Positions 7,506 through 16,247 of a stretch of DNA of 64,000 nucleotides are shown here, piece by piece. The DNA is from CAYQDF01 sp964416175 (GTDB lineage Bacteria > Chloroflexota > Anaerolineae > Anaerolineales > UBA4823). The stretch lies in contig CAYQDF010000004.1 in NCBI GenBank assembly GCA_964416175.1, positions 8,705 through 72,704 on the forward strand, in the 5' to 3' direction. A program made the translations under genes and the position numbers. How positions within the stretch are numbered: the stretch's first letter is position 1; each line of letters begins with the position of its first letter. A model generated the notes under the pieces. The model did not search any database and was not told the DNA's origin. It saw only the letters and a list, made by a program, of their open reading frames with translations.

Positions 7506-8744
7506 ATGCTTAAGCGATTATTAAACTGGCCGGTTCCCGGCCGCAATAAGCCCCTCTGGGGCGCAGTCACCCTCACAACCTTATTCATTTCAATCGAGTT
7601 CTTCGACGAGCTCTACTACGGCGTGGAAGGAGTCACGCTGCCAGCTCTGCGCGCCAACCTGGGACTGTCCTACGCCCAGGTAGGGCTGCTGCTCGGCCTG
7701 CCGGGCCTCGTCAGCGCCCTCATCGAGCCGGCCATCATGCTGCTGGGGGACACGCGGCTGCGGAAGAGCCTGATCCTTTCCGGCGGCTGCGCCGTCGCAG
7801 CTGCGGCGTTCCTGACGGGGGCCAGCGCCTCCTTCACTGTCCTCCTGGCCGCTTTTGCGATCGGCTATCCGGCCAGCGGGGCGTTCGTGACCCTTTCCCA
7901 GGCCTCGCTGATGGACGCTCACCCCGGGCGTGAGCAGCAGATGATGGCGCGCTGGTCCCTCGCCGGTTCGCTGGCGAACCTCGCCGCCCCCCTCCTCATG
8001 GCTGCCGGTTTCTGGCTGGGATTTGGCTGGCGCTGGGTCTACTTCGTACTGGCCGCCCTCGCGCTCCTGCTTACCTTCCAGGTCAGATTCCAGACTTTTT
8101 CACGACTGGCTCCGGGCGGGGACCCCCACCTAGTCCGAGTGCGCGGTTTTGGACAGGAGCTCCGGACGCTGCTGCGGGGCGCCGGAGTGCTGGCCAGAAA
8201 TCGCAACTACTGGCGGTGGACCTTGCTGCTGCAGCTCTCCGACCTGATGCTGGATATACTGACCACCTATCTCCCCCTCTACCTGACCGACCTGGCTGGG
8301 TTGGACAACGCTCGGACCGGCCTGGTCATAGGTCTGGTTATGTTCGCCACCCTTGCAGCGGATGCAGCTCTCATCCCCCTCCTGGAACGCTTCCCAGGGA
8401 GGTCTGTGGTGCGCATCTCCGCCGCTTTGACGGGCCTGCTGTACGCCGTCTGGCTGCTGCTCCCCTGGTCGCCAGTGAAGCTGGTCCTGCTCCTCGCCCT
8501 GCGCCTGGGGACGTTAGGCTGGTACCCGGTGCTTCAAGGAGAAGCGTACGCCACCGCGCCCGGGAAATCCGGCTCTGTCCTGGCGCTGGGGACCATCACC
8601 GGTGTACTTGGCTCCGGGATGGCCTGGCTGGTCGGCTGGGTCGCCGGAGAAGCCGGTCTGCCAACGGCGATGTGGCTGCTGCTGCTGGGGCCGGTCAGCC
8701 TGGCGCTGTTCGTCCCCCGGGCCGGCAAGGTCCGTCCAGGATAG
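7506..8744 (+). CDS. Major facilitator superfamily transporter
   Basis: 412 aa with about 12 hydrophobic segments in two halves and a central loop near residues 195-220. The pattern of an outward transporter is clear, but the substrate is not. An acidic stretch (EFFDELYYGVEG) follows the first helix. The ATG at 7506 is preferred over TTG at 7503 because GGAGGAAGAGG lies at suitable spacing (7490-7500). The protein is shorter than sugar permeases and typical of drug or metabolite exporters. Its leader contains structure that could control translation. Confidence 0.8.
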   Translation: MLKRLLNWPVPGRNKPLWGAVTLTTLFISIEFFDELYYGVEGVTLPALRANLGLSYAQVGLLLGLPGLVSALIEPAIMLLGDTRLRKSLILSGGCAVAAAAFLTGASASFTVLLAAFAIGYPASGAFVTLSQASLMDAHPGREQQMMARWSLAGSLANLAAPLLMAAGFWLGFGWRWVYFVLAALALLLTFQVRFQTFSRLAPGGDPHLVRVRGFGQELRTLLRGAGVLARNRNYWRWTLLLQLSDLMLDILTTYLPLYLTDLAGLDNARTGLVIGLVMFATLAADAALIPLLERFPGRSVVRISAALTGLLYAVWLLLPWSPVKLVLLLALRLGTLGWYPVLQGEAYATAPGKSGSVLALGTITGVLGSGMAWLVGWVAGEAGLPTAMWLLLLGPVSLALFVPRAGKVRPG

Positions 8745-8922
8745 TGATTCCTTGCAGGAGATCATAGGCGTTAAGTCACTCGTTTTTTTGTGTGAACACG
8801 CTATGATATAAAATATATACCAAATCCTGTCATGATAAGCGGATTCACCGTACCCACAGTTTAAGCGGGAAGATTCCGCCAGGATGAGTGAATACCTTTG
8901 GCGTTATGATTGGAGGTCACAC
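8745..8922 (+). promoter_or_regulatory. A+T-rich promoter region of the fumarase genes
   Basis: A 178-base gap. The segment 8783-8822 is strongly A+T-rich and contains TATGAT and TATAAA boxes. A GTGTGAACAC near-palindrome lies upstream at about 8791-8800. No convincing -35 hexamer is present. GGAGG at 8912-8916 is the ribosome binding site of the alpha subunit gene. Confidence 0.4.
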
Positions 8923-9795
8923 ATGCCAGAACTGACCGGCCACATCCTCGAATTGATCCGTCTAACAGCAACCGATCTGCCACCGGACGTGGAAGAACGT
9001 CTGCGTCAGGCGTACGCTTGCGAAACCCCAGGGTCCGCCGCCAGCGGCGCGCTGGCGGCGATCCTCAAAAACGTCGAGCTGGCGCGCCAGAACTCGACGC
9101 CCATCTGTCAGGACACCGGCACGCCGATCTTCTACGTTTACCATCCGGAAGGCTGGAGCACCCGCCGCCTCAAAGAGCAGATCCGCTCCGCGGTCGCCGA
9201 AGCCACCCGGCGCAGCTACCTGCGCCCCAACGCGGTGGACGCCCTGACGGGCAGGAACAGCGGCGATAACCTGGGCGACGAGCACTTCCCCTCCATCCAT
9301 TTCGAGGAGGTCGATGGCGAGGCACTGCGCATCGACTTGATGCTCAAGGGAGGCGGGTGTGAGAACGTCGGCGCGCAGTACTCCCTTCCCAACGCGGCTT
9401 TGGGAGCCGGGCGGGACCTGGCAGGAGTTCGCAAGGTGGTCCTGGACGCAGTTCACAAGGCCCAGGGAAAGGGGTGCGCGCCGGGCGTCCTGGGCATCGC
9501 CATCGGCGGTGACCGCGGCTCCTCGTATTACGCCTCCAAGGAAGTCCTCTTCCGTTCGCTGGACGAAGCCAACCCTGACGCGGAGCTGGCTGCCATGGAA
9601 CAGCGCCTGACCGACGAGGCCAACCAGCTCGGGATCGGCCCGATGGGCTTTGGAGGTGCCACGACCGTCCTGGGGGCGAAGATCTCAGGCCTGCACCGCC
9701 TGCCAGCCAGCTATTTTGTCTCCGTCTCCTATATGTGCTGGGCGTACCGCAGGAGGAGCATGGTCTACCAGGACGGGGTTGTGGAATTCAAGTGA
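8923..9795 (+). CDS. Class I fumarate hydratase, alpha subunit
   Basis: 290 aa. The oxygen-sensitive [4Fe-4S] fumarase converts fumarate to malate; in two-gene versions the alpha subunit holds the cluster. CQDTGT, the GGGCENVG segment and the GCAPGVLGIAIGGDRG segment contain cysteines in the family positions. The start at 8923 is set by GGAGG six bases upstream and gives the usual N-terminus. The beta subunit gene follows after 46 bases. Tartrate dehydratase is a related alternative, but the isolated pair is most often annotated as fumarase. Confidence 0.9.
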   Translation: MPELTGHILELIRLTATDLPPDVEERLRQAYACETPGSAASGALAAILKNVELARQNSTPICQDTGTPIFYVYHPEGWSTRRLKEQIRSAVAEATRRSYLRPNAVDALTGRNSGDNLGDEHFPSIHFEEVDGEALRIDLMLKGGGCENVGAQYSLPNAALGAGRDLAGVRKVVLDAVHKAQGKGCAPGVLGIAIGGDRGSSYYASKEVLFRSLDEANPDAELAAMEQRLTDEANQLGIGPMGFGGATTVLGAKISGLHRLPASYFVSVSYMCWAYRRRSMVYQDGVVEFK

Positions 9796-9841
9796 TCCAC
9801 AGACACGGTCCTCGGGACATGCCTGTGGAAATAGAGGAAAC

Positions 9842-10465
9842 ATGAGAAAACTTTCTATTCCCTTCGATGATGAAACCATCCTCAGCCTTAAGGTCGGCGA
9901 CCCGGTCCTGTTAACCGGAACCATGGTGACCGGGCGAGATGCAGCCCACAAATGGATGGTCGAGACCTTCGTCAAGCAGACCCGCCAGCCCCAGGGGGAC
10001 GACCTGGAGGTCCTCGCCGCGCTCGAGCCCCTGCTGAACGGCGGGGTGATCTACCATTGCGGGCCGGTGGTGGCTGGCCTGGAGACGCGGGAGTACCGCT
10101 TCGTCGCCGCTGGGCCAACCACCAGCACGCGGGAAGAGCCTTACCAGGGAGACGTGATGCGTCACTTCAAAGTGCAAGGGGTGATCGGCAAGGGCGGCAT
10201 GGGCCCGCTGACCCTGGCAGCATGCCAGGAAGTGCCGGGAGTGTACTTCCACGCCGTCGGCGGGGCAGCCACCCTGATCGCCCAGACGGTGAAGCGCGTG
10301 GTCGGCGTCTACAAGCTCGAGTTCGGCGTGCCCGAGGCGATGTGGGTGATTGAAGTCCAGGACTTCCCCGCCGTGGTGACCATGGATGCCCACGGGAACA
10401 GCCTGCACGCGGAAGTGGAAAGCAGATCCCGGGAGAAACTGGAAGAGTTGTTGGTACAGGGGTGA
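9842..10465 (+). CDS. Class I fumarate hydratase, beta subunit
   Basis: 207 aa, matching the C-terminal domain of single-chain class I fumarases. The TGTMVTGRDAAHKWM segment, the YHCGPVV segment and the GKGGMG motif are characteristic of the beta domain, which completes the substrate site. The ATG at 9842 has GAGGAAA just upstream. Together with the alpha subunit it forms the active enzyme of the TCA cycle. Confidence 0.9.
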   Translation: MRKLSIPFDDETILSLKVGDPVLLTGTMVTGRDAAHKWMVETFVKQTRQPQGDDLEVLAALEPLLNGGVIYHCGPVVAGLETREYRFVAAGPTTSTREEPYQGDVMRHFKVQGVIGKGGMGPLTLAACQEVPGVYFHAVGGAATLIAQTVKRVVGVYKLEFGVPEAMWVIEVQDFPAVVTMDAHGNSLHAEVESRSREKLEELLVQG

Positions 10466-10528
10466 TGCCGCACTACAATAGATTCTTGTGTCGTTCTCAG
10501 TCTTCGTGCTCCAAAGATGGCATAAATC

Positions 10529-11491
10529 CTACTGCCCCCACGACAACACTCGGCCGCGGTTCTCGATCCCCCCGGCGCGGTCCGAGCCGCCGATCACGTA
10601 CAATCTACCCCCAACCTCCACCGCCGGCACCCCATGCAGCGGGACCGGCATCGCCTCCGCGGTCGTCCACTCCCCCTCCTGTGGATCGAACACTTCCACG
10701 CTGTCCAGCGTCTCTCTGCCGGAACTGAGCACCTCGCCGCCAAGCACCACGATCTTCCCGGCCAAAGCCGCCGCGGCATGCCCCGCCCGCGCCCTGTTCA
10801 ACGGCGCGCCCGGCGTCCAGACGTCCCGCTCCGGATCGTACACCTCGACCGAGGCCAGCTCGCCAGCCTCCTCCCAACGCCCACCGATCGCGTAGATGAG
10901 CCCATCCAGCGCCACGGCTGCCGTGTGCTCTCTGGCCTGGTCCAGCGCTGCCAGGCTTGTCCAGACGTCGCGGGCCGGATCGTAGCGCAGGAGCGCACTG
11001 CCGCCCCCCACTCCACCGACAATGTAGACAAAATCACCCAGCGCGACGGCCGCTCCGCCCAGGCGCGCCTCGGGCATCGGGCGGACTGCACGCCAGGAGC
11101 CATCTCCGGGTTCGTAAACAAACGCCTGCTCGGACGGTCTCCAGTCTACAAGGGACCTTCCTCCGCCAAAGATGTAAATCTTCCCCCCCAAGGCCGCGGC
11201 CATCAGGTGATGCCGGCTTTCAGGCAGCGGAGCAAGGGTTTCCCATTCATCAGCGAAAACATCGTAGACTTCAAAAGCGCTCTCCCCGCCGAACCCTCCC
11301 GGGATGTAAATCCTCCCCTCGAGTGCCGCGGCTGGCATCTCTGAACGCGGAGTGGGCATACTGGCGTGGCTCTGCCACTCCGATCCGAACGAGAGGGATT
11401 CAGCCCCGTCCGCCTGGCAGGCGGGGATGAGCATCCCGAGCAGGGCCAGCAGCAAATGAGAAAATCCCGGCCGTAGGCATCGCCCTGGCAT
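10529..11491 (-). CDS. Secreted Kelch-repeat beta-propeller protein
   Basis: 320 aa. A hydrophobic signal segment at about residues 10-25 ends near a cysteine (LIPACQ) that could be a weak lipobox. The rest is made of about six Kelch repeats, each with a GG pair and spaced Tyr and Trp (for example YIPGGFGGES, YIFGGG, YIVGGVGGGS, YAIGGRWEEA, VVLGGE, YVIGGSDRAGG). Such proteins fold as a beta-propeller and bind ligands or partners. A TATATT box ends six bases before the ATG, implying a leaderless mRNA. The gene converges with the fumarase genes and no partner is evident. Confidence 0.85.
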   Translation of the reverse strand: MPGRCLRPGFSHLLLALLGMLIPACQADGAESLSFGSEWQSHASMPTPRSEMPAAALEGRIYIPGGFGGESAFEVYDVFADEWETLAPLPESRHHLMAAALGGKIYIFGGGRSLVDWRPSEQAFVYEPGDGSWRAVRPMPEARLGGAAVALGDFVYIVGGVGGGSALLRYDPARDVWTSLAALDQAREHTAAVALDGLIYAIGGRWEEAGELASVEVYDPERDVWTPGAPLNRARAGHAAAALAGKIVVLGGEVLSSGRETLDSVEVFDPQEGEWTTAEAMPVPLHGVPAVEVGGRLYVIGGSDRAGGIENRGRVLSWGQ

Positions 11492-11582
11492 GTTCTGAAT
11501 ATATCACAGGTTTCAGAGCAAAGTTATCCCATTACATCCTGCGGGTCTCTCGACAACTCCCCCGCTAACAAGAGTGTAAGGG

Positions 11583-11648
11583 GCTCAACAGGGTGGGGCT
11601 GGTAAGATACGACCGGGAACAGATCCTGGTTCTAGTCCAGGCAGGCCG
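11583..11648 (+). other. tRNA-like remnant (T-arm and D-arm only)
   Basis: CCTGG-TTCTAGT-CCAGG (11625-11641) is a perfect 5-bp, 7-base-loop T-arm. Upstream, GCTC and GGGC (11583-11599) can form a D-arm with a G-rich loop, and CTGGT/ACCGG brackets an anticodon-arm-like loop of 8 bases. The acceptor arms do not pair, and the T-loop has T instead of a purine at its fourth position. If it derives from a tRNA, it is decayed and not functional. Confidence 0.2.
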
Positions 11649-11686
11649 CGCTTTGCAAATGTGAGCCGGATCATCGGAAAAATCAA

Positions 11687-13315
11687 ATGAAGTTGAACAA
11701 CTTGCTCAAGAGGACTCTCCCTTGCGGTTGGTATCTCCTCCTGGCGCCGAGCCTGCTCCTCCTCCACATCCTGCTGGATAGATATATCTTAATCATGCCG
11801 GATACCCCGTTCCGCCAGGTGGTTCTTTCCCTGGGGGTCTCGTTATCGCTGGTCTTGCTGCTGTCCGCGTTGCTCTCGAGATTGATTGGCAATATCCCGA
11901 GGGCCGCGCTGGTAGCCTCGCTGGCGGTCATGCTGCTGGCTGGCTATGGGCAGATCGATCGCGCACTCCAGTACATGCACCTTCCCGGAGCTTGGCTGTC
12001 AAACCATCTCTTCCTCGCTCCACTCTTGCTGCTTTTTTTTCTGTCTTGTACTTATCTTGTGATGAAATTTAAACCCCAGGTCATCGAGATCGCTGCGAAG
12101 TACGTCTTCCTCGTATCTGCGATCGTCCCCCTTTTTCCGGTTCACTCCATCTTGTCGTTTTCTATCCATCAGACGAACGATCCACTGAAGGCCTGGCAGA
12201 CCGCATCAACCCAAATGTTCGAGTTGCCGCCTTTACCAGATCCAGCAATTGCAACGGGCAGATATCCGGACATCTATTACCTAGTCCTGGACAGCTACGG
12301 CAGGGCCGACGTCCTCCACCGTGAGTTCGCCTATGATAATTCTGATTTCCTGAACTTTCTGGAGGAACGGGGATTCTACATCGCCGATCGATCTCGCAGC
12401 AACTATCTGCTCACGATCCTCTCGATCTCTTCGGCCCTGAATCTCAATTATTTGAACCCCCTGGAGAAGGAGGCGCGCGACTCGGCAAACCGCCTGCCGC
12501 TCAAAGATCTGATCCAGCACAGCCGGCTGCGCTTCTTTCTTAGCGATCTGGGTTACAGGTACGTCGCTTTTGACAGCGGCTATTCTTTCACCAGGACAAC
12601 GGACGCCGACCTGTATCTCTCCCCTTTCGCGAAGATCGGCGAATTCGAAGAGGTTTTCTTCACGCTTTCGGCTGCTATCCTGGCAGAACCGTTCGAAAAC
12701 AACCCGCTCTCGTACCAGACCTACGACGCCCACCGCAGGCGGATCGTCTTTACGCTCAATAAAATCCAGGAAATGCCCGAGGTTCCCGGTCCGAAATTCG
12801 TCTTCGCTCACATGCTCCTCCCACACCCCCCGTTCATCTTCGGCGCAGACGGAGAGGTTCATGAACCCGATCGGCCATTCGACATCAACGACGCAGACCT
12901 GTACTCCGGCAGCCGGGAGGAATACCTCCAGGGCTACGCCAACCAGGTCGAATTCACCAACCAGCAGATCCAGGCGGTCATCGAACACCTTCTGACCGGC
13001 TCAGAGACTCCCCCGATCATTTTGATCCAGGGCGATCACGGGCCGCGAATATTCACGGAGTGGGATTCTCCGCAGAGCAGCTGCATCCTGGAATCCACAG
13101 CCATCCTCAATGCAATCTACGCACCGGATATCGACCCCGCCGCGCTTTACCCGACGATCACGCCGGTCAACACATTCCGCGTGCTCCTCAATGAAACCTT
13201 CGGCACAGACCTGGACCTTCTCGAGGACCGGACCTACTTCTCGAACTATTGGGAGCCCTATAACTTGCTCGATGTGACCAGGCAGGCGCAGGCCTATTGC
13301 AGCCGGGAGGATTGA
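11687..13315 (+). CDS. Membrane-anchored sulfatase-like hydrolase/transferase
   Basis: 542 aa. Four hydrophobic segments occupy about residues 10-160, followed by a soluble domain of the alkaline phosphatase/sulfatase superfamily. Landmarks are IYYLVLDSYGR near residue 195, LPHPPFIFG near 380 and QGDHGPR near 448, the last being the metal-binding GDHG motif of the fold. The architecture resembles lipoteichoic acid synthase and phosphoethanolamine transferases, so the domain is expected outside the membrane. Reaction and substrate are unknown. It stands alone between convergently oriented genes. Confidence 0.75.
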   Translation: MKLNNLLKRTLPCGWYLLLAPSLLLLHILLDRYILIMPDTPFRQVVLSLGVSLSLVLLLSALLSRLIGNIPRAALVASLAVMLLAGYGQIDRALQYMHLPGAWLSNHLFLAPLLLLFFLSCTYLVMKFKPQVIEIAAKYVFLVSAIVPLFPVHSILSFSIHQTNDPLKAWQTASTQMFELPPLPDPAIATGRYPDIYYLVLDSYGRADVLHREFAYDNSDFLNFLEERGFYIADRSRSNYLLTILSISSALNLNYLNPLEKEARDSANRLPLKDLIQHSRLRFFLSDLGYRYVAFDSGYSFTRTTDADLYLSPFAKIGEFEEVFFTLSAAILAEPFENNPLSYQTYDAHRRRIVFTLNKIQEMPEVPGPKFVFAHMLLPHPPFIFGADGEVHEPDRPFDINDADLYSGSREEYLQGYANQVEFTNQQIQAVIEHLLTGSETPPIILIQGDHGPRIFTEWDSPQSSCILESTAILNAIYAPDIDPAALYPTITPVNTFRVLLNETFGTDLDLLEDRTYFSNYWEPYNLLDVTRQAQAYCSRED

Positions 13316-13348
13316 GCAATCATAGACCGCCGAAGATTTGCACTGTAT

Positions 13349-13777
13349 TCAGGGAGTCTTTGCGTGCTCCTGGGATATATCCGTATCAGGCGAGAAGCTG
13401 GGTTTCCGGTTGATCCAGGCTCGATAAGCCAGGCTGATGACGGCTCCAAGTAATCCCCCTCCGACTATCGCAATGACGATCCATTCAAAGAACTGGGCGA
13501 GAATGATTTTCTGAAACACCGCCGCCCAATCCTCCCAGAAACCGGGATAACGATCTCCAAAAACAATCATTCCCTCCAGGTGAGGGAGAACGCCCAGTGA
13601 CAGCAGAACGGTGTAGTAAGCATAATAGCTGACAATGGCGCTGCACCAGGTAATCACACCGGCCAGGACCGGGTATAAGATGCCAACTTCTCGCCTGGAT
13701 TCAACCAACACGACGGGCAATATGGGGACCAACCAGAATCCATAGTTGAGCAGAGACGGCTCCTCTGCCGGCGTCAC
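13349..13777 (-). CDS. Small membrane protein at the end of the ccm operon
   Basis: 142 aa, no family recognised. Hydrophobic segments lie at about residues 10-25, 33-60 and 90-115, with a polar C-terminal tail of about 25 residues. The GTG start overlaps the stop of ccmD in a GTGA arrangement, which implies translational coupling to the cytochrome c maturation genes. It may be a late operon member unrelated to maturation. Confidence 0.6.
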   Translation of the reverse strand: MTPAEEPSLLNYGFWLVPILPVVLVESRREVGILYPVLAGVITWCSAIVSYYAYYTVLLSLGVLPHLEGMIVFGDRYPGFWEDWAAVFQKIILAQFFEWIVIAIVGGGLLGAVISLAYRAWINRKPSFSPDTDISQEHAKTP

Positions 13778-13938
13778 GAATCCTTCTCCCCGATCTCCTC
13801 CAGCACTTCCAGGTCCTGCTCCAGGTTACGCCGGCGCAGAGACAGGCTGACCAGGTAGACGACCATGATGGTGAAGATGACGGCGTAGCCGGCGATCATA
13901 TAGATGGTGGTATCAGCAGGGGCTTCTTGTAAGAACAT
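13774..13938 (-). CDS. ccmD: CcmD-like small heme exporter subunit
   Basis: 54 aa. One hydrophobic helix (YMIAGYAVIFTIMVVYLVSL) is followed by a basic RRR motif and an acidic, leucine-rich amphipathic tail, which is the CcmD layout. GGAG lies five bases before the ATG. It follows ccmC by 69 bases. CcmD is needed in other bacteria to release holo-CcmE from the CcmABC complex. Sequence conservation in CcmD is low, so the assignment relies on size, topology and position. Confidence 0.75.
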   Translation of the reverse strand: MFLQEAPADTTIYMIAGYAVIFTIMVVYLVSLSLRRRNLEQDLEVLEEIGEKDS

Positions 13939-14007
13939 TTCGTCTCCGGAAAATGAGCTCGCATGAAAATCTGGGACATGGCTGAGGCGGGCAGGCCACA
14001 GAGTCGC

Positions 14008-14706
14008 CTATTGCATGGTCTTCAATCGGACCTGCTCGACTTTCTCTGAAAGCCGTCCGACGCGGATGCGGTGCCAGAGCAGATCGGCGAAGACAAAAGT
14101 AAAGGTCAGCAAGCTGAACATGAATGTCTGGAGCATCTTCGGCGTCATGTTGAACTGGCCCTGGGCGTTCGGGTCGTTCGTGCCAATCACCACCGGGTGG
14201 ATAGTGCGGAACAGGCGTGCTGAGTAAAAAGTCAGGGGGACGCTCAAGAATCCGACAATGGCGTAGACCGCTCCGAAGCGCGCCCGGCGATCCGGGTCTT
14301 CGATCCCCTGGCGCAGCATCAGGTATGCGATGTAGATCAGTTCCATCACCGTCGCGGTTGTCAGGCGCGGGTCCCAGGTCCACCAGGTGTTCCAGATCGG
14401 GCGCGCCCAGATCGAACCGGTGACGATGTTGATAAAAGCGAAGACGATGCCAATCTCGACCGCCGATAATCCGACCGTATCCCATTTCCGGTCCCCCCGA
14501 ACCAGATAAGCCACGCCGGCGATCGCGGCGACCAGGAAGCTGAGCATACCCACCCAGCCAGCGGCGACGTGGAAATAAAAAACGCGTTGCACATTGCCCA
14601 TGACCGCTTCCATTGGGGCGTAGAGAAAGACCAGCCCCACGGCGATCAAGAACAGAGCAGCAGTTGCGTAATCTAATACAGTCAATAAACGAGATTTGGC
14701 TTCCAT
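14008..14706 (-). CDS. ccmC: Heme exporter protein CcmC
   Basis: 232 aa, six membrane segments. The tryptophan-rich heme-handling motif WWTWDPRLT (residues about 107-115) and histidines at FYFHVAAGW and TIHPVVIG match the conserved external ligands of CcmC. CcmC loads heme onto CcmE. The length is close to the family norm of about 240 aa. It lies between ccmB and ccmD in the same operon. Confidence 0.95.
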   Translation of the reverse strand: MEAKSRLLTVLDYATAALFLIAVGLVFLYAPMEAVMGNVQRVFYFHVAAGWVGMLSFLVAAIAGVAYLVRGDRKWDTVGLSAVEIGIVFAFINIVTGSIWARPIWNTWWTWDPRLTTATVMELIYIAYLMLRQGIEDPDRRARFGAVYAIVGFLSVPLTFYSARLFRTIHPVVIGTNDPNAQGQFNMTPKMLQTFMFSLLTFTFVFADLLWHRIRVGRLSEKVEQVRLKTMQ

Positions 14707-14802
14707 CGAATCACTCCGAGTACTTCATCGAGATCGTGCAGCAATAACCTGGGGGCAGGGTTCGCCTGAGAAAGTACTTCGTCACCCGGATCAATCCTTC
14801 CG

Positions 14803-15549
14803 CTATTCTTCAACGACGTAATCGAAGACCATGAAGGCGACCGCCAGAAATATTATATCGTATGCACCAAGCAGGTTGAGCCAGGGACGGATCTCGTTGA
14901 AAGGCAGGCCGTCCAGGAACCCTGTGCTGCCTTTGACCGCGCCGAGCACGACCGGCAGCACCACGGGGAACAGCAAGATCGGCAGTAACACGTCCCGGGT
15001 GCGGGCGTGCACCGCCATGGTCGCCAGCAGGGTGCCGACCGCTACATAGCCGATCGATCCCAGCAGGGTAACCAGCAGCAAGCCAGCCTGGAAGAGGTTT
15101 ACGTTGTAGAGCAGGCTGTAAATCGGCAGCACGATAGCTTCCACGACCAGCATGAAGATCAGATTGGCGAGAGCTTTCCCGAAATAAATCGCGCTGCGGT
15201 CCACGGGCGCCAGCAGCAGGCCGTCGATACATCCCCGGTCTTTTTCCACCGCCATCGAGCGGTTGAGACCCAGGGTCCCGGCAAATGCGAAAATGACCCA
15301 CAGCACGCCCGATGTGATATTGCTCTGGCGGCGCGTGGCCGGGTCCAGATCGAGGGCAAAGTTGAAGACCAGGATGACAAGCAAAGCGAAGACCACCATC
15401 GCCGAAAGCAGTTCCCGGCTGCGCATTTCGGCAGACAGGTCCTTCCAGACGACCGCGCCCAGGGCGCGCAGGAAGCCAGCGCGCTGGTTTTCCCGCACCC
15501 CCTTCCTTTCACTGACCGCCAAAGTCGTCTGGTCTGCCAACGGGATCAT
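14803..15549 (-). CDS. ccmB: Heme exporter protein CcmB
   Basis: 248 aa with six membrane segments. The N-terminal stretch ending WKDLSAEMRSRE and the EKDRGCIDGLLLAPVDR segment are typical of CcmB, the permease partner of CcmA. The ATG overlaps the ccmA stop (ATGA). The N-terminus carries about 20 extra polar residues compared with the family. Together with CcmA and CcmC it drives ATP-dependent release of holo-CcmE. Confidence 0.93.
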   Translation of the reverse strand: MIPLADQTTLAVSERKGVRENQRAGFLRALGAVVWKDLSAEMRSRELLSAMVVFALLVILVFNFALDLDPATRRQSNITSGVLWVIFAFAGTLGLNRSMAVEKDRGCIDGLLLAPVDRSAIYFGKALANLIFMLVVEAIVLPIYSLLYNVNLFQAGLLLVTLLGSIGYVAVGTLLATMAVHARTRDVLLPILLFPVVLPVVLGAVKGSTGFLDGLPFNEIRPWLNLLGAYDIIFLAVAFMVFDYVVEE

Positions 15550-16247
15550 TCCTGTTCCAGGGCCTGTCGATAGAATCCCAGGAGCTGGTCGGGTTCGATC
15601 TCGCCCCGTCGGACCGAGCCCCTGATCTGGCCGCGTGTAAGCACATCAAAGCGCGATGCCAGATCCGCAGACCTGGCAAGGTCATGAGAAGTCATGACCA
15701 CGGTGCGCCCACGGGCGGCGACTTCCTTCAAAACAGCATCCAGCATGGCGCAGGCCTCCTGGTCGAGGCCGGTGTGCGGCTCGTCGAAGAGGACCACCTC
15801 CGGGTCGTGAAGCACGGCGCGGCCGATCGCCAGCCGCTGCTGCATCCCGCGCGAGAAGGTGCGCACCAGGTCGCGGCGGCGCGCGAAAAGCCCAACCAGT
15901 TCCAGCACTTCCGCCACACGCTTATCGAGGCCAGGGACGCCGTACATGCGCCCGTAGAACCGCAGGTTTTCTTCCGCCGTCAGATCGCCGTACAGTAGAG
16001 GCAAATGGGAGACAACGCCCAACCGCCTTCTGACAGCAGCAGCCTGCTCGGGCAGGCGATAGCCAGCAATGCGCACCTCGCCCAGGGATGGGCGTGAAAG
16101 AGAGGCGAGGATGCGAAGAAAGGTGGTCTTCCCGGCCCCGTTTGGCCCGAGCAGGGCGACGAATTCCCCCTGCTCCACCTGGAAGTCCAACCCCCGCAGG
16201 ACGGTTTTCAGACCAAACCTTTTGACCAGCCGATGAACCTCAATCAT
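15546..16247 (-). CDS. ccmA: Heme exporter ATP-binding protein CcmA
   Basis: 233 aa ABC ATPase. Walker A is GPNGAGKTT (near residue 35), the signature is FSRGMQQRLAIGRA, Walker B is VVLFDEPHTGLD, and the H-loop is TSHD. The N-terminal GLKTVLRGLDF and the neighbours ccmB and ccmC identify the subfamily. The start overlaps the preceding cytochrome gene by eight bases. Confidence 0.93.
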   Translation of the reverse strand: MIEVHRLVKRFGLKTVLRGLDFQVEQGEFVALLGPNGAGKTTFLRILASLSRPSLGEVRIAGYRLPEQAAAVRRRLGVVSHLPLLYGDLTAEENLRFYGRMYGVPGLDKRVAEVLELVGLFARRRDLVRTFSRGMQQRLAIGRAVLHDPEVVLFDEPHTGLDQEACAMLDAVLKEVAARGRTVVMTSHDLARSADLASRFDVLTRGQIRGSVRRGEIEPDQLLGFYRQALEQE

